64,000 nucleotides of DNA from Pseudomonadota bacterium (GTDB taxonomy: Bacteria; Pseudomonadota; Gammaproteobacteria; Burkholderiales; Burkholderiaceae_C), in assembly GCA_021845965.1 (NCBI GenBank), contig JAJZUZ010000004.1, forward strand, positions 17,362-81,361. Direction: 5' to 3'. The position numbers were made by a program, and so were the translations under genes. Each line of letters starts with the position of its first letter. Within the stretch, counting starts at the first letter, position 1. Shown piece after piece: positions 8,968-20,385 of the stretch. The notes under the pieces were generated by a model. It saw only the letters and a program-made list of their open reading frames with translations, ran no database searches and was not told the DNA's origin.

Positions 8968-9822
8968 TCAGTTAAAGCTGTTTTCCAGGAAGCCGTGTTT
9001 CTTGGTCACGTCGTCCAGCGCCACCAGGGTCTCCAGCAAGGCCTTCATGTGCTTGAGCGGCACGGCATTGGGGCCATCAGACCAGGCTTCGGCCGGGTTG
9101 GGGTGGGTTTCCATGAAGAAACCCGCGACGCCCACGGCCGCACCGGCACGGGCCAGCACGGGCACCATCTCGCGCGCGCCGCCGCTGCTGGTGCCCTGGC
9201 CGCCGGGCTTCTGCACGGAGTGGGTCACGTCGAACACCACGGGCGCGCCGGACTTGCGCATTTCGGCCAGACTGGTCATGTCGGCCACGAGGTTGTTGTA
9301 GCCGAAGCTGACGCCGCGTTCGCAGGCCAGGAAGCGATCCGGGTCCAGGCCTGCTTCAACGGCGGCCGCACGGGCCTTGTCGATCACGTTCTTCATGTCC
9401 CAGGGCGCGAGAAACTGGCCCTTCTTGATGTTCACCGGTTTGCCCGAGCGGGCTACGGCGTGGATGAAGTCGGTTTGCCGGCACAGGAAGGCCGGAGTCT
9501 GCAGCACGTCGACCACGCTGGCAACTTCGGCCACCTGCGACTCGTCGTGCACGTCGGTGAGCACGGGCAGGCCGGTCTGGCGGCGCACCTCGTCCAGGAT
9601 CTTCAGGCCGGCTTCCAGGCCGACGCCGCGCTTGGTCGAACCCGAGGAGCGGTTGGCCTTGTCGAAGGAGCCCTTGTAGATCAGGTGGATGCCAAGGGAC
9701 GTGCAGGCTTCCTTGAGCTGGCCGGCCACGTCGAGGGACATCTGCAGCCCTTCGATGGAGCAGGTGCCCGCGATCAGGAAGAAGCGTTTGTCCAGGCCGA
9801 CGTCGAAGCCGCACAGTTTCAT
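8968..9822 (-). CDS. kdsA: 3-deoxy-8-phosphooctulonate synthase (KDO8P synthase)
   Basis: A 284-residue KdsA that condenses phosphoenolpyruvate with arabinose-5-phosphate to give KDO-8-phosphate for lipopolysaccharide inner core. Motifs: [11 protein letters not shown] near the N-terminus, [51 protein letters not shown] and [11 protein letters not shown]. Start ATG 9822 is supported by GAGGAA upstream and the family N-terminus (MKLCGFDVG). It is placed 14 bp after pyrG, an arrangement shared with many proteobacteria (pyrG-kdsA-eno). Confidence 0.95.
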   Translation of the reverse strand: MKLCGFDVGLDKRFFLIAGTCSIEGLQMSLDVAGQLKEACTSLGIHLIYKGSFDKANRSSGSTKRGVGLEAGLKILDEVRRQTGLPVLTDVHDESQVAEVASVVDVLQTPAFLCRQTDFIHAVARSGKPVNIKKGQFLAPWDMKNVIDKARAAAVEAGLDPDRFLACERGVSFGYNNLVADMTSLAEMRKSGAPVVFDVTHSVQKPGGQGTSSGGAREMVPVLARAGAAVGVAGFFMETHPNPAEAWSDGPNAVPLKHMKALLETLVALDDVTKKHGFLENSFN

Positions 9823-9836
9823 GCTCGGTTCCTCGC

Positions 9837-12807
<2,971 letters not shown>

Positions 12808-12828
<21 letters not shown>

Positions 12829-12873
12829 GCGAGAATGCCCCACGCTCAACGCCGAACACTCAACGCTCAACCT
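12808..12873. repeat. Imperfect inverted repeat spanning the coaBC stop
   Basis: The left arm 12808-12831 begins AGGTTGAGTGTTGGGCGTTG; the right arm 12843-12873 is its reverse complement with one mismatch plus an extra 7-base unit (CGTTGAG on the complementary strand). The heptamer CGTTGAG/CTCAACG recurs within both arms. The stem covers the coaBC stop codon and ends six bases before dut. It could be a transcription or translation control hairpin between the two genes, or a short repeat expansion; no T-run follows, so it is not a simple terminator. Confidence 0.7.
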
Positions 12874-12878
12874 CTCCC

Positions 12879-13328
12879 ATGAACATCGACGTCAAGATTC
12901 TGGATCCGCGCATGGCGGATCAGTTGCCCAGCTACGCCACGCCCGGCAGTGCCGGCCTGGACCTGCGCGCCTGCATCACCGAGGCCGTGACCCTGCAGCC
13001 CAATGCCTGGCAGCTCGTCCCGACGGGCATTGCCATTCACTTGGCCGACCCCGGTTATGCCGCGCTGATCCTGCCGCGCTCCGGCCTCGGTCACAAGCAC
13101 GGCATCGTGCTGGGCAATCTGGTCGGGCTGATCGACAGCGACTACCAGGGACAGCTCATGGTCAGCGCCTGGAACCGCAGCAATACCGCCTTCACCATTG
13201 AACCCATGGAGCGCATCGCACAACTGGTGGTGGTGCCGGTGGTGCAGGCCCAGTTCAATGTGGTGGACGAATTCGCCGCTGTCACGGAGCGCGGCGCGGG
13301 CGGCTACGGTTCCACGGGGAAGAGTTAG
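12879..13328 (+). CDS. dut: Deoxyuridine 5'-triphosphate nucleotidohydrolase (dUTPase)
   Basis: A 149-residue trimeric dUTPase that converts dUTP to dUMP and pyrophosphate, keeping uracil out of DNA and feeding dTMP synthesis. All five family motifs are present in order: [43 protein letters not shown], and the flexible C-terminal [13 protein letters not shown] 12879 is the family start (MNIDVKILD); an upstream in-frame ATG at 12825 lies within the inverted repeat and would add non-family residues. It follows coaBC by 50 bp. Confidence 0.95.
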   Translation: MNIDVKILDPRMADQLPSYATPGSAGLDLRACITEAVTLQPNAWQLVPTGIAIHLADPGYAALILPRSGLGHKHGIVLGNLVGLIDSDYQGQLMVSAWNRSNTAFTIEPMERIAQLVVVPVVQAQFNVVDEFAAVTERGAGGYGSTGKS

Positions 13329-13330
13329 TT

Positions 13331-13417
13331 CCCCCCTGTTACGGCTCACTGCGTGTAGCCGTCTCTCCCCTCAAGGGGACAACCCCAGTGGCCCGGCAAA
13401 GCCGGTTCCACGGGGTT
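13331..13417. repeat. Intergenic stem-loop repeat, copy 1
   Basis: A C-rich stem-loop cluster between the convergent dut and SlyD genes: ACGGCT / AGCCGT, CCCCTCAAGGGG, then GCCCGGCAAAGCCGG. The stretch 13375-13413 matches 41494-41532 at 35 of 39 bases (GGGGACAAC-x-CCAGTGGCCC...CCACGG), so it belongs to the same dispersed repeat family. Such elements commonly follow genes in Comamonadaceae. The remainder of the gap to 13454 shows nothing further. Confidence 0.75.
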
Positions 13418-13454
13418 CCCCGCCTTCGTCCCAAGTTCGGATGCCTTTGTCGTG

Positions 13455-13988
13455 TCAGTGAAGGCTGCCGCTGCCGGGCCCGTGTTCGTGCGGCGGCGCG
13501 ATGCGGAAGAAGCCGGTGCCGGCGGAGCCGCGGCCGATTTCCTCTTCGGTGGCCTCGCGCACACCTTCCACCTTGAGCTTGAGGCGCAGCGCAATGCCGG
13601 CCAGCGGGTGGTTGCCGTCCAGCACCACGTGATCCGGGTAGAGCTCGGTCACGGTGAACAGGGCGTCCTTGGGCGCATCCGCGTTGCAGCCGGCGGGCAG
13701 GGCCATGCCCTCGATGGTCATGCCTTCTTCCAGCTCGGGCGGGAACAGCTTGCGGTCTTCCAGGAACACCAACTGCTCGTTGTAGTCGCCAAAGGCTTCC
13801 TCCGGCTCCAGTTGCAGCGCCACCGTCGCACCCACGCCATGGCCCTGCAGCGCGTCCTCGATCTTCTTGAACAGGTCATGTCCGCCGATCAGGAACTCCA
13901 CCGGCTCCTCCAGCACGTCGAGCTCCTCGCCCAGGGTGTCGGTCAGTGTCCAGGTCAGCGCGACCACGCATTGCTGATTGATTTCCAT
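13455..13988 (-). CDS. FKBP-type peptidyl-prolyl isomerase, SlyD-like
   Basis: A 177-residue SlyD-type protein: an FKBP domain interrupted by an IF chaperone domain. Visible features are the N-terminal TWTLTDTLGEELDVLEEPVEFLIGGHDLF, EDALQGHGVG, the LEPEEAFGDYNEQLV segment and HVVLDGNHPLAGIALRLKLKV. The C-terminus has HEHGPGSGSLH, a short His-containing tail much less rich than in E. coli SlyD, so nickel handling is less likely. It catalyses proline isomerisation and holds folding intermediates in the cytoplasm. ATG 13988; divergent from roxA across 40 bp. Confidence 0.85.
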   Translation of the reverse strand: MEINQQCVVALTWTLTDTLGEELDVLEEPVEFLIGGHDLFKKIEDALQGHGVGATVALQLEPEEAFGDYNEQLVFLEDRKLFPPELEEGMTIEGMALPAGCNADAPKDALFTVTELYPDHVVLDGNHPLAGIALRLKLKVEGVREATEEEIGRGSAGTGFFRIAPPHEHGPGSGSLH

Positions 13989-14028
13989 AAGGCAGAATTG
14001 TCGCAGTTAATCCCCCGACGGTAATTCC

Positions 14029-15162
14029 ATGGACATCGACAAGCCGCTGCCCCTGCTGGGCGGCCTCAGCCCCGCCACCTTCATGCAGCGCTACTGGCAC
14101 AAGAAGCCGCTGCTGGTGCGCCAGGCCATCCCCGGGTTCAAGGCGCTGCTACCCCGCACTGCGTTGTTTGCCCTGGCCGAGCAGGAAGACGTGGAATCGC
14201 GCCTGGTGACCCTGCAGCGTTCGCGTGGCAAGGAGCACTGGAGCCTGCAGCGCGGGCCGTTTGCACGCCGCGCGCTGCCGGCGCTCAAGACACCCGAGTG
14301 GACGCTGCTGGTGCAGGGCGTGGACCTGCACAGCGACGCGGCGCATGAATTGATGAACCGCTTCCGCTTCATCCCGGATGCGCGGCTGGATGACCTGATG
14401 ATCAGCTACGCCAGCGAGGGCGGTGGTGTGGGGCCCCACTTCGACAACTACGACGTTTTCCTGCTGCAGGCGCAGGGCCGGCGCCGCTGGCGCATCGGCC
14501 GCCAGGACGACCTGAGTCTCAAACCGGGCATGCCGGTCAAGATCCTGGCGAACTTCCAGCCCGAGCAGGAGTTCGTGCTGGAGCCGGGCGACATGCTCTA
14601 CCTGCCGCCGCACTACGCCCATGACGGCGTGGCTGTGGGCGGGGAGTGCATGACCTACTCGATCGGCTTTCGCTCGCCCAAGGCCGGCGAACTGGCGCAG
14701 GAGCTGCTGCAGCGTCTGGCGGAGGACGCGGTGGCGAGCGTGGGCGACGACTTCTACCGCGATGCGCGCCAGGCGGCCGCGGCCACCCCAGCCGCCATGC
14801 CGGTCGCGCTGGAGCGTTTTGCGCGCCAGGCCGTGCAGCAGGCGCTCAAGGACCCGCTGGCCTTGCCGCGCGCGCTGGGCGAGGCAATGAGCGAGCCCAA
14901 GCCGCATGTCTGGTTCGAGGCCCAGGCCCGGCCCCGGGGGCGCGGCGGCGTGGTGCTGGACCGGCGCACCCGCATGCTGTACGACGAGCAGCACATCTAC
15001 ATCAATGGCGAGAGCTATCTGGCGGCCGGGCGTGACGCGACGCTGATGCGGCGGTTGGCGGATGAGCGCACCCTGGGCGCGACCGAGGTGGCGCGCGCCA
15101 GCGCCGCCGCGCGCGAGCTCCTGCTTGACTGGTGCGAGGACGGCTGGGCCCATGCGTGCTGA
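14029..15162 (+). CDS. roxA: Cupin-domain ribosomal oxygenase (YcfD/RoxA-like)
   Basis: A 377-residue JmjC-like cupin protein. The 2-oxoglutarate/Fe(II) site is visible: VGPHFDNYDVFLLQAQG supplies the H-x-D pair, and LPPHYAHDGVAVGG the distal His. The C-terminal half is a helical/winged-helix dimerisation region. This matches the bacterial ribosomal protein L16 arginine-3-hydroxylase (YcfD), which hydroxylates a uL16 arginine using oxygen and 2-oxoglutarate. The N-terminal FMQRYWHKKPLLVRQAIPG is typical of that family. The stop overlaps the next gene by 11 bp, implying translational coupling. Confidence 0.85.
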   Translation: MDIDKPLPLLGGLSPATFMQRYWHKKPLLVRQAIPGFKALLPRTALFALAEQEDVESRLVTLQRSRGKEHWSLQRGPFARRALPALKTPEWTLLVQGVDLHSDAAHELMNRFRFIPDARLDDLMISYASEGGGVGPHFDNYDVFLLQAQGRRRWRIGRQDDLSLKPGMPVKILANFQPEQEFVLEPGDMLYLPPHYAHDGVAVGGECMTYSIGFRSPKAGELAQELLQRLAEDAVASVGDDFYRDARQAAAATPAAMPVALERFARQAVQQALKDPLALPRALGEAMSEPKPHVWFEAQARPRGRGGVVLDRRTRMLYDEQHIYINGESYLAAGRDATLMRRLADERTLGATEVARASAAARELLLDWCEDGWAHAC

Positions 15163-15658
15163 AGACGACCAGCCAGCCGCTCTGCCGCAAGGCCGCCTGA
15201 GCGGCCGCAGCGTGTTCGTGCAGGCGGTGCGCGACGCCCTGCAGGTGGCAGCGCGCGAGGGCTGGAACGAGCTCATCCTCTGTGACGCCAACTTTGCCAA
15301 CTGGCCGCTGGGCGAGCGTGCCGTGGCCGAGGCGCTGCAGGCCTGGGCGCGTGGCGGGCGGCGCTTTGTCCTGCTGGCCATGGACTATTCCGGCCTGCCG
15401 CGCCAGCATGCGCGTTTCGTGAAATGGCGCCAGACCTGGGACCACATCATCGAGTGCCGGGTCTGCCGCGCCACCGATGCCCTGGCCTTCCCGAGCGTGT
15501 TCTGGACGCCGGCCTGGGTGATGCAGCGCATCGACGTGGAACGCGACGTGCTGGTCTGCGACAGCGAGGCGGCCCGCCGTGTGGCCCTGCGTCAACTGCT
15601 GGATGAATGCCGCCGCGACAGCAGCCCCGGATTTCCGGCCTCGGTGCTCGGGCTCTGA
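15152..15658 (+). CDS. Conserved hypothetical protein coupled to roxA
   Basis: A 168-residue protein from ATG 15152, 11 bp inside the end of roxA in another frame; this start is chosen because it is the first ATG and the overlap is typical of coupled genes. No signal peptide, membrane segment or recognised domain is visible. It has several aromatic-rich segments (DANFANWPLGER, FVKWRQTWDHIIECRVCRA) and a conserved-looking DYSGLPRQHARF. I do not know its function. The pattern HIIECRVCRATDALAFPS suggests a compact alpha/beta fold. Coupling to roxA hints at a related role, but that is inference. Confidence 0.6.
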   Translation: MRAEDDQPAALPQGRLSGRSVFVQAVRDALQVAAREGWNELILCDANFANWPLGERAVAEALQAWARGGRRFVLLAMDYSGLPRQHARFVKWRQTWDHIIECRVCRATDALAFPSVFWTPAWVMQRIDVERDVLVCDSEAARRVALRQLLDECRRDSSPGFPASVLGL

Positions 15659-15691
15659 AGGTAGCCGAGGGGCACGTTGTCGCGCCATGTG

Positions 15692-15713
15692 TTCCGGTCA
15701 GCTTCCGGTCAGC
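15692..15713. repeat. Tandem 11-bp direct repeat upstream of lipoprotein promoter
   Basis: TTCCGGTCAGC occurs twice in tandem (15692-15702, 15703-15713), about 37 bp upstream of the -35 element of the lipoprotein gene. It is followed by CCCTTAAGGG, a 10-bp palindrome near 15724. Tandem copies spaced one helical turn apart could bind an activator; no regulator is identified. Confidence 0.6.
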
Positions 15714-15749
15714 CTACGCAAAATCCCTTAAGGGTTTTCCATCTTTCCT

Positions 15750-15779
15750 TTGAATTGGAAAGTGTTTTCGCCCTATAAT
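15750..15779 (+). promoter_or_regulatory. Sigma-70-type promoter of the small lipoprotein gene
   Basis: TTGAAT (15750-15755) and a perfect TATAAT (15774-15779) are separated by 18 bp. The -35 lies in a small inverted repeat (CTTTCC / GGAAAG). Transcription from about 15786 would give a leader near 100 bases containing AAGCAA / TTGCTT pairing before the ATG at 15884. Confidence 0.7.
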
Positions 15780-15883
15780 TTTCGGCTAAGCAAGGCCTGT
15801 GTAAGCACTTTGCTTGGTCAGCCCGGCCTACCGAGCTGGCAATCTCCGGAAATTGTCATCAACCTTTTACTAGACACACCAAC

Positions 15884-16090
15884 ATGAACAAGACCCTCGT
15901 TCTGGCCGCCGTGATCGCTGCTGCTGCTCTGGCCGCCTGTGGCAAGAAAGAAGAAGCCGCTGCTCCCGCCGCTCCCGCTGCTGCTCCCGCTCCGGCTGCT
16001 GCCCCCGCCGCTTCCGCTCCGGCTGCCGACGCTTCGGCTCCCGCTGCCGCTCCGGCCGCCGCTCCCGCTGCCGAAGCCGACAAGAAGTAA
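15884..16090 (+). CDS. Short Ala/Pro-rich lipoprotein
   Basis: A 68-residue protein with a short lipoprotein signal: MNKTLVLAAVIAAAALAACG, lipobox LAAC with the modified cysteine at residue 19, followed by KKEE. The mature part is almost entirely Ala and Pro with scattered Ser and Asp, ending EADKK, so it is probably an extended, disordered chain on a membrane lipid anchor. It lacks a folded domain. It has its own promoter and a strong terminator, indicating a monocistronic and probably abundant mRNA. Similar short AP-rich lipoproteins are common in Comamonadaceae; their function is unknown to me. Confidence 0.75.
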   Translation: MNKTLVLAAVIAAAALAACGKKEEAAAPAAPAAAPAPAAAPAASAPAADASAPAAAPAAAPAAEADKK

Positions 16091-16104
16091 TTCTTGACGC
16101 GCAA

Positions 16105-16134
16105 GAAAAAGCCACCGCAAGGTGGCTTTTTTTT
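16105..16134 (+). terminator. Intrinsic terminator after the lipoprotein gene
   Basis: A 7-bp stem AGCCACC / GGTGGCT closes a GCAA loop and is followed by eight T. The A-run before the stem could also serve the convergent bamC transcript from the other side. Confidence 0.9.
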
Positions 16135-16181
16135 CGCCCGTGCCCCGGCGGTGCGGGCCGGGTCGGATGCCCTCACGGGCA

Positions 16182-17267
16182 TCAGCGCAGGTCGTCGGCA
16201 ATGACCTTGAGGATGCGCTGGGCGTTGTCCGAGGTCTCCGGCTGGCCTTCGGCATTGAGCACGGAGACGGTGCTGGTGTCGCCCTGGCCGCGTACGGTGA
16301 CGCGGTATTTCTGCGGCACCTTGTCCTTCGGCGTGCCGCTGAAGAGGCGCGTGAAGAAGCCGGGTTCCTCCTGTCCGGGCGGCGTGGGCTCGACGTAGCG
16401 CACGTAGTAGGTACCCTGGCTGCGGTCACGGTCTTCCACCGTGAAGCCGGTGCGGTCCAGCGTCAGGCCGACGCGTCGCCAGGCACGGTCGAAGTTCTCG
16501 CTGACGAGCACGACGGGCTGGCCGTCCCGGCTGTCCAGGCGGGCCATCGGCGGCTGCACGGCCGCGTTCGCCAGGGCCGCGCTGGCCTGCGCAGCCGGTG
16601 CGCCCAGCTTGACCATCAGGCGGCGCAGCATTTCGTATTCGAGGTCGGGCTCGACCGGACGCGGTTGCCAGGTGGTCTTGATACGCTGGTCGTCCTTGAA
16701 CGTTTCCACCAGGCCGCGGTGGCTGATGTAGATTTCGGTCCCGCCGGACGCGGTGCGCTCGAGGCGGGTGCGGTACTTGTCCAGCTCGCCCGTCGAATAC
16801 AGGTTGTCCAGGTACTTGCCGACGGTGCGGCGGATGAAGTCCATGGGCAGCTTGCCGCGGTTCTCGTTCCAGTCGGTTTCCATGATGCCCAGCTGGGCAT
16901 CATCCAATGGCAGCTTGAAACCGGTTTCTTCCCAGAAGGTGCGGATGAGGGGCCAGAGCTTCTCCGGCGGCTGATCCACGACCAGCCAGCGTTGCGCTCC
17001 GTGGCCTTCGATGCGCATGCCGGGAAAGCTGCTGGCCACGGCGTTCTGCGTGCTTTGCTGCCCCGCATTCTGGTAGCCGGTGGCGCTCACCGTGGTGCCG
17101 GGGGTGGCGTAGCGGTTGTCCTTGGGCAACTGGGTCAGGTCCGGGGGAACCGACAGCGGGGTGGTCTTCACGGCCGCCTTGTAGTCGACCTTGTCGCCCT
17201 CCAGTGTGGAGCAGGCACCCAGCACCAGAGGCAGGCCCAGCAGGGCCAGTTTGTAAAGAGGCTTCAC
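16182..17267 (-). CDS. bamC: Outer membrane assembly lipoprotein BamC (NlpB-like)
   Basis: About 361 residues, a lipoprotein with signal KPLYKLALLGLPLVLGAC and lipobox LGAC. I place the start at GTG 17267 because AGGA lies seven bases upstream and the encoded KPLYKL fits the family; a TTG at 17273 would add two residues. After a flexible linker (Pro/Thr/Gln-rich) come two helix-grip domains (about residues 90-210 and 250-361; the first includes LIRTFWEETGFKLPLDD, the second FDRAWRRVGLTLDRTGF). BamC is an accessory of the BAM complex that inserts beta-barrel proteins. It follows dapA by 26 bp, the common dapA-bamC order. Confidence 0.85.
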   Translation of the reverse strand: MKPLYKLALLGLPLVLGACSTLEGDKVDYKAAVKTTPLSVPPDLTQLPKDNRYATPGTTVSATGYQNAGQQSTQNAVASSFPGMRIEGHGAQRWLVVDQPPEKLWPLIRTFWEETGFKLPLDDAQLGIMETDWNENRGKLPMDFIRRTVGKYLDNLYSTGELDKYRTRLERTASGGTEIYISHRGLVETFKDDQRIKTTWQPRPVEPDLEYEMLRRLMVKLGAPAAQASAALANAAVQPPMARLDSRDGQPVVLVSENFDRAWRRVGLTLDRTGFTVEDRDRSQGTYYVRYVEPTPPGQEEPGFFTRLFSGTPKDKVPQKYRVTVRGQGDTSTVSVLNAEGQPETSDNAQRILKVIADDLR

Positions 17268-17293
17268 CAGCAAATCCTAGAAAGGGTGGGAGA

Positions 17294-18190
17294 TCAGAGC
17301 AGGCCGGCGCCGCGCAGCGCGCCTTCGACGGCGGGCTGGTTGGCGCTGGTCAGCGGCGTCATGGGCAGGCGTAGCGTGCCGCCGCACTTGCCCAGGCGCT
17401 GCAGGGCCCACTTGACCGGGATCGGGTTGGGTTCGACAAAGAGCTGCTTGTGCAGCGGCATCAACTTGAACTGGATCTCCATGGCGCGCTTGACATCGCC
17501 AGCCATGGCGGCCACACACAGCTCGTGCATGGCGCGTGGCGCCACATTGGCCGTCACACTGATGTTGCCATGGCCACCGCACAGCATCAGCGCCACGGCA
17601 GTGGGGTCATCGCCCGAGTAGATGGAGAAGCTCTTCGGGGCTTCGCGGATCAGCCACTGGGCGCGCTCGATGTTGCCGGTGGCTTCCTTGATGCCGACGA
17701 TGCCCGGCACCTGGGCCAGGCGCAGCACGGTGTCGTGCGCCATATCGGCCACGGTGCGGCCGGGCACGTTGTACAGCACCATGGGCAGGTCACCCACGGC
17801 CTCGGCGATGGCCTTGAAGTGCAGGTACTGGCCTTCCTGCGTGGGCTTGTTGTAGTAGGGCACGACCTGCAGCTGGCAGTCGGCGCCGACCTTCTTGGCG
17901 AATTTCGCGAGTTCGATCGCCTCGGCAGTGGAGTTGGCGCCGCAGCCGGCCATGATGGGCACGCGGCCCTTGGCCTGATCGACGGAGACGCGGATGATCT
18001 CGCAGTGCTCGTCGACGTTGACGGTGGGCGACTCGCCCGTGGTGCCGACCACGCCGATGCAGTCAGTGCCCTCGGCGATATGCCAGTCGATCAGTTTGCG
18101 CAGCGTAGGGTAGTCGACGCTACCGTCCTCGTGCAGGGGGGTGACGAGGGCCACGATGCTGCCGGTGATGCGGCGGTTGGAGGAGGTCAT
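17294..18190 (-). CDS. dapA: 4-hydroxy-tetrahydrodipicolinate synthase
   Basis: A 298-residue DapA that condenses pyruvate with aspartate semialdehyde, the first committed step toward lysine and meso-diaminopimelate. Motifs: [22 protein letters not shown], the catalytic Tyr in LYNVPGRT, and the Schiff-base Lys in [11 protein letters not shown]. The start is ATG 18190 ([14 protein letters not shown]); the frame is open further upstream into the methyltransferase but without family similarity. bamC follows directly and is probably cotranscribed. Confidence 0.95.
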   Translation of the reverse strand: MTSSNRRITGSIVALVTPLHEDGSVDYPTLRKLIDWHIAEGTDCIGVVGTTGESPTVNVDEHCEIIRVSVDQAKGRVPIMAGCGANSTAEAIELAKFAKKVGADCQLQVVPYYNKPTQEGQYLHFKAIAEAVGDLPMVLYNVPGRTVADMAHDTVLRLAQVPGIVGIKEATGNIERAQWLIREAPKSFSIYSGDDPTAVALMLCGGHGNISVTANVAPRAMHELCVAAMAGDVKRAMEIQFKLMPLHKQLFVEPNPIPVKWALQRLGKCGGTLRLPMTPLTSANQPAVEGALRGAGLL

Positions 18191-18260
18191 GGGCGCAGGA
18201 AAGGTAAGTTCTGGCGAAACGGACATTCTAACGAGGGAGGGCGCCGCCAAGGCGCGGCCC

Positions 18261-18830
18261 TCAGAGTGGATAACGCGCCGGTCCGCCCGCCGTGGACAGG
18301 CCGCTTTCCCGGATGGCGGCAATGCGTTGCACAAAGCGCTCGGGTTGCGCCAGATAGCCGTCCTCGTAGGCCACCGCGCGCAGCCCGGCGCAGGTCTGCA
18401 GCAGTTCGCCGGGACGCAGCAGAAAATCCTGCCGCGACGGCTTGCCGACGGTTTCATTGCCGGTGGCAAAGGTTTCGTAGAGCAGCACGCCACCCGGCGC
18501 CACGCTTTGCAGCAGCACCGGGAATAGGGCGCGCCAGAGGTAGTTGGTCACCACCACCGCGTCGAACTGGCGTGGCCGGCCACCCTCGACCAGGGGCCAG
18601 GGGCCGTTCTCGATGTCCGCTTCAATCGCCGTACCCAGGCCGGCCACAGCCGCGATGGCTTCCGGCGAGCGGTCCACACCCGTGACCGGATGGCCGCGCT
18701 GGGCAAACCAGCGCAGGTGGCGGCCGTGGCCGCAGGCCACGTCCAGCACCGTGCCGCCGGGACGGACCAGGTGCGACCAGCGCTGCACCCAGGCGGAGGG
18801 CGCCTCGGTCCCGTGAAGCATGCTGCTCAT
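18261..18830 (-). CDS. Class I SAM-dependent methyltransferase
   Basis: A 189-residue Rossmann methyltransferase. The SAM-binding motif I is [13 protein letters not shown], followed by the acidic strand-2 end [12 protein letters not shown] and motif [17 protein letters not shown]. The size and motifs resemble the TehB/UbiE-like methyltransferase-11 group; the substrate is unknown. ATG 18830 overlaps the stop of a 39-codon ORF upstream (ATGA), suggesting coupled translation. dapA starts 71 bp further on in the same direction. Confidence 0.8.
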   Translation of the reverse strand: MSSMLHGTEAPSAWVQRWSHLVRPGGTVLDVACGHGRHLRWFAQRGHPVTGVDRSPEAIAAVAGLGTAIEADIENGPWPLVEGGRPRQFDAVVVTNYLWRALFPVLLQSVAPGGVLLYETFATGNETVGKPSRQDFLLRPGELLQTCAGLRAVAYEDGYLAQPERFVQRIAAIRESGLSTAGGPARYPL

Positions 18831-18946
18831 TGCGGTCCGGCCTCGTTCTGCAGCGCGCCACGCGCCCTGCGCTTCACCGCGCTGAGCCCGGCCCGTGCCA
18901 GCCGGGCTTCGCCGCCGACCGGCGCACCGGTGATGATGATCTTCAT
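18827..18946 (-). CDS. Possible 39-residue leader protein ahead of the methyltransferase
   Basis: From ATG 18946 a small frame encodes KIIITGAPVGGEARLARAGL and ends at a TGA overlapping the methyltransferase ATG by one base pair step (ATGA). It has a short hydrophobic strand followed by an Arg/Lys-rich helix. No ribosome site better than GGGCG is seen. It is too short for recognised domains. The overlap with the next start argues for real translation, but the frame could be chance. Confidence 0.35.
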   Translation of the reverse strand: MKIIITGAPVGGEARLARAGLSAVKRRARGALQNEAGPQ

Positions 18947-18974
18947 GGCGCCCAGTGTGCCATGGGACGGGCAC

Positions 18975-19109
18975 TCAGAAGCAGGCCCAGAGCTCGTTGG
19001 CCAGCGTCAGCAGGAAGTCGGGCCGCGTATAGAGCATGAACACGGCCAGCAGCACCAACCCGGCCGCCGCCCAGGCCAGCGCCTTGTGCCAGCCGCGCAA
19101 CTTCATCAT
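18975..19109 (-). CDS. Small single-span membrane protein
   Basis: A 44-residue protein starting at ATG 19109 (or ATG 19106), overlapping the MFS stop as ATGATGA. It has a basic start (MKLRGWHK), one hydrophobic helix (ALAWAAAGLVLLAVFMLYT) and a short tail that ends FLLTLANELWACF. I recall very similar tails ending in ...DQVWACF in small proteins of Comamonadaceae, which supports a genuine conserved gene. Coupling suggests it works with or is regulated with the MFS transporter. Function unknown. Confidence 0.6.
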   Translation of the reverse strand: MMKLRGWHKALAWAAAGLVLLAVFMLYTRPDFLLTLANELWACF

Positions 19110-20332
19110 GCCTGCGCCGCCGCCGCGTGATGACGCCGGATGGCCGCCTCGCGCACCGGCAGGTTGACCAGGGCCGCGGCCACGCCCAGGCCGATGGCGA
19201 TGTACCAGACGATGTCGTAGCTGCCGGTCTTGTCGTACAGGTAGCCGCCGAGCCAGACACCCATGAAGGAGCCGACCTGGTGGCTGAAGAAGACGAAGCC
19301 GCCCAGCATGGACAGGTGCGCCACGCCGAAGATCTGGGCCACGGTGGCATTGGTCGGCGGCACGGTGGACAGCCACAGCAGGCCCATGACAGCCGAGAAG
19401 ACATAGACGCTCATGGGCGTGAGCGGCACCAGCAGGAACAGGGTGATGGCGATCGAGCGGGCGAAATAGATGAAGGCCAGGATCTTGCGCTTGGCCAGGC
19501 GCTGGCCCAGCGTGCCGGCGGCGTAGGTGCCGAAGACGTTGAACAGGCCGATCAGCGCCAGCGAGTAGCTGGCCACCTGGGGCGAGAGTCCGTGGTCCTT
19601 GAGGTAGCTCGGCATGTGCACGCCGATGAACACCACCTGGAAGCCGCACACGAAATAGCCGGCCATCAGCAGCTGGAAGCTGGGGTAGGCAAAGGCTTCG
19701 CGCAGTGCCTGGCCGATCGTCTGCTCGCGTTTCGGCGGCGTGCCGCTGGCGAAACCGGGTTCGTGCAGGCCCCAGGCCAGCGGGATGATGAGGATGGCCG
19801 CCATGCCCAGCGCCACCAGGGCCTGTTGCCAGCCCAGGCTGCTGATCAACCAGCCTTCGGTGGGCACCATGAGGAACTGGCCGAAGGACCCCGCCGCGGC
19901 CGCCACGCCCATGGCCCAGGAGCGCTTTTCCAGGCTGACGTTGCGGCCGATCACCCCGTAGATCACGGCGTAGGTGGTGCCGGCCTGGGCCGTGCCGATG
20001 AGCACGCCGCAGGTCAGGGCGAACAGGGTGGGGGTGGCGGCATGGGCCATGCCCAGCAGGCCCAGGGCGTAGAGGAGAGCGCCGGCGATGATCACCTTGG
20101 AGGCCCCGAAGCGGTCGGCCAGCATGCCGGCAAAGATGCCGGCGAAGCCCCAGGTCAGGTTCTGGATGGCCATGGCCAGGGCGAAGGTCTCGCGCGTCCA
20201 GCCCTGGGCCTGGGTGACGGGCTGCAGCCAGAGGCCGAAGCCGTGGCGGATGCCCATGGAAAGGGTGACGATGGCGGCGCCGCAGATCAGCACCTGGGCC
20301 ATGGGGAGTTTCTTATTGCTATGTGTGCTCAT
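19106..20332 (-). CDS. MFS transporter, oxalate/formate-antiporter-like
   Basis: A 408-residue major facilitator protein with about 12 hydrophobic segments. The A-loop motif appears as GMLADRFGASKVI after TM2, and HGFGLWLQPVTQAQGWTRETFALAMAIQN resembles the N-terminal region of monocarboxylate/oxalate-formate type MFS members. The substrate cannot be decided. ATG 20332 starts MSTHSNKK. It is divergent from parE across about 100 bp that holds a LexA-like box. Confidence 0.8.
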   Translation of the reverse strand: MSTHSNKKLPMAQVLICGAAIVTLSMGIRHGFGLWLQPVTQAQGWTRETFALAMAIQNLTWGFAGIFAGMLADRFGASKVIIAGALLYALGLLGMAHAATPTLFALTCGVLIGTAQAGTTYAVIYGVIGRNVSLEKRSWAMGVAAAAGSFGQFLMVPTEGWLISSLGWQQALVALGMAAILIIPLAWGLHEPGFASGTPPKREQTIGQALREAFAYPSFQLLMAGYFVCGFQVVFIGVHMPSYLKDHGLSPQVASYSLALIGLFNVFGTYAAGTLGQRLAKRKILAFIYFARSIAITLFLLVPLTPMSVYVFSAVMGLLWLSTVPPTNATVAQIFGVAHLSMLGGFVFFSHQVGSFMGVWLGGYLYDKTGSYDIVWYIAIGLGVAAALVNLPVREAAIRRHHAAAAQA

Positions 20333-20385
20333 CGTTGAACTGTAGCCAAATCGCCCCGGGCCTGCCGCGGGCGGGCCATTTGTAA

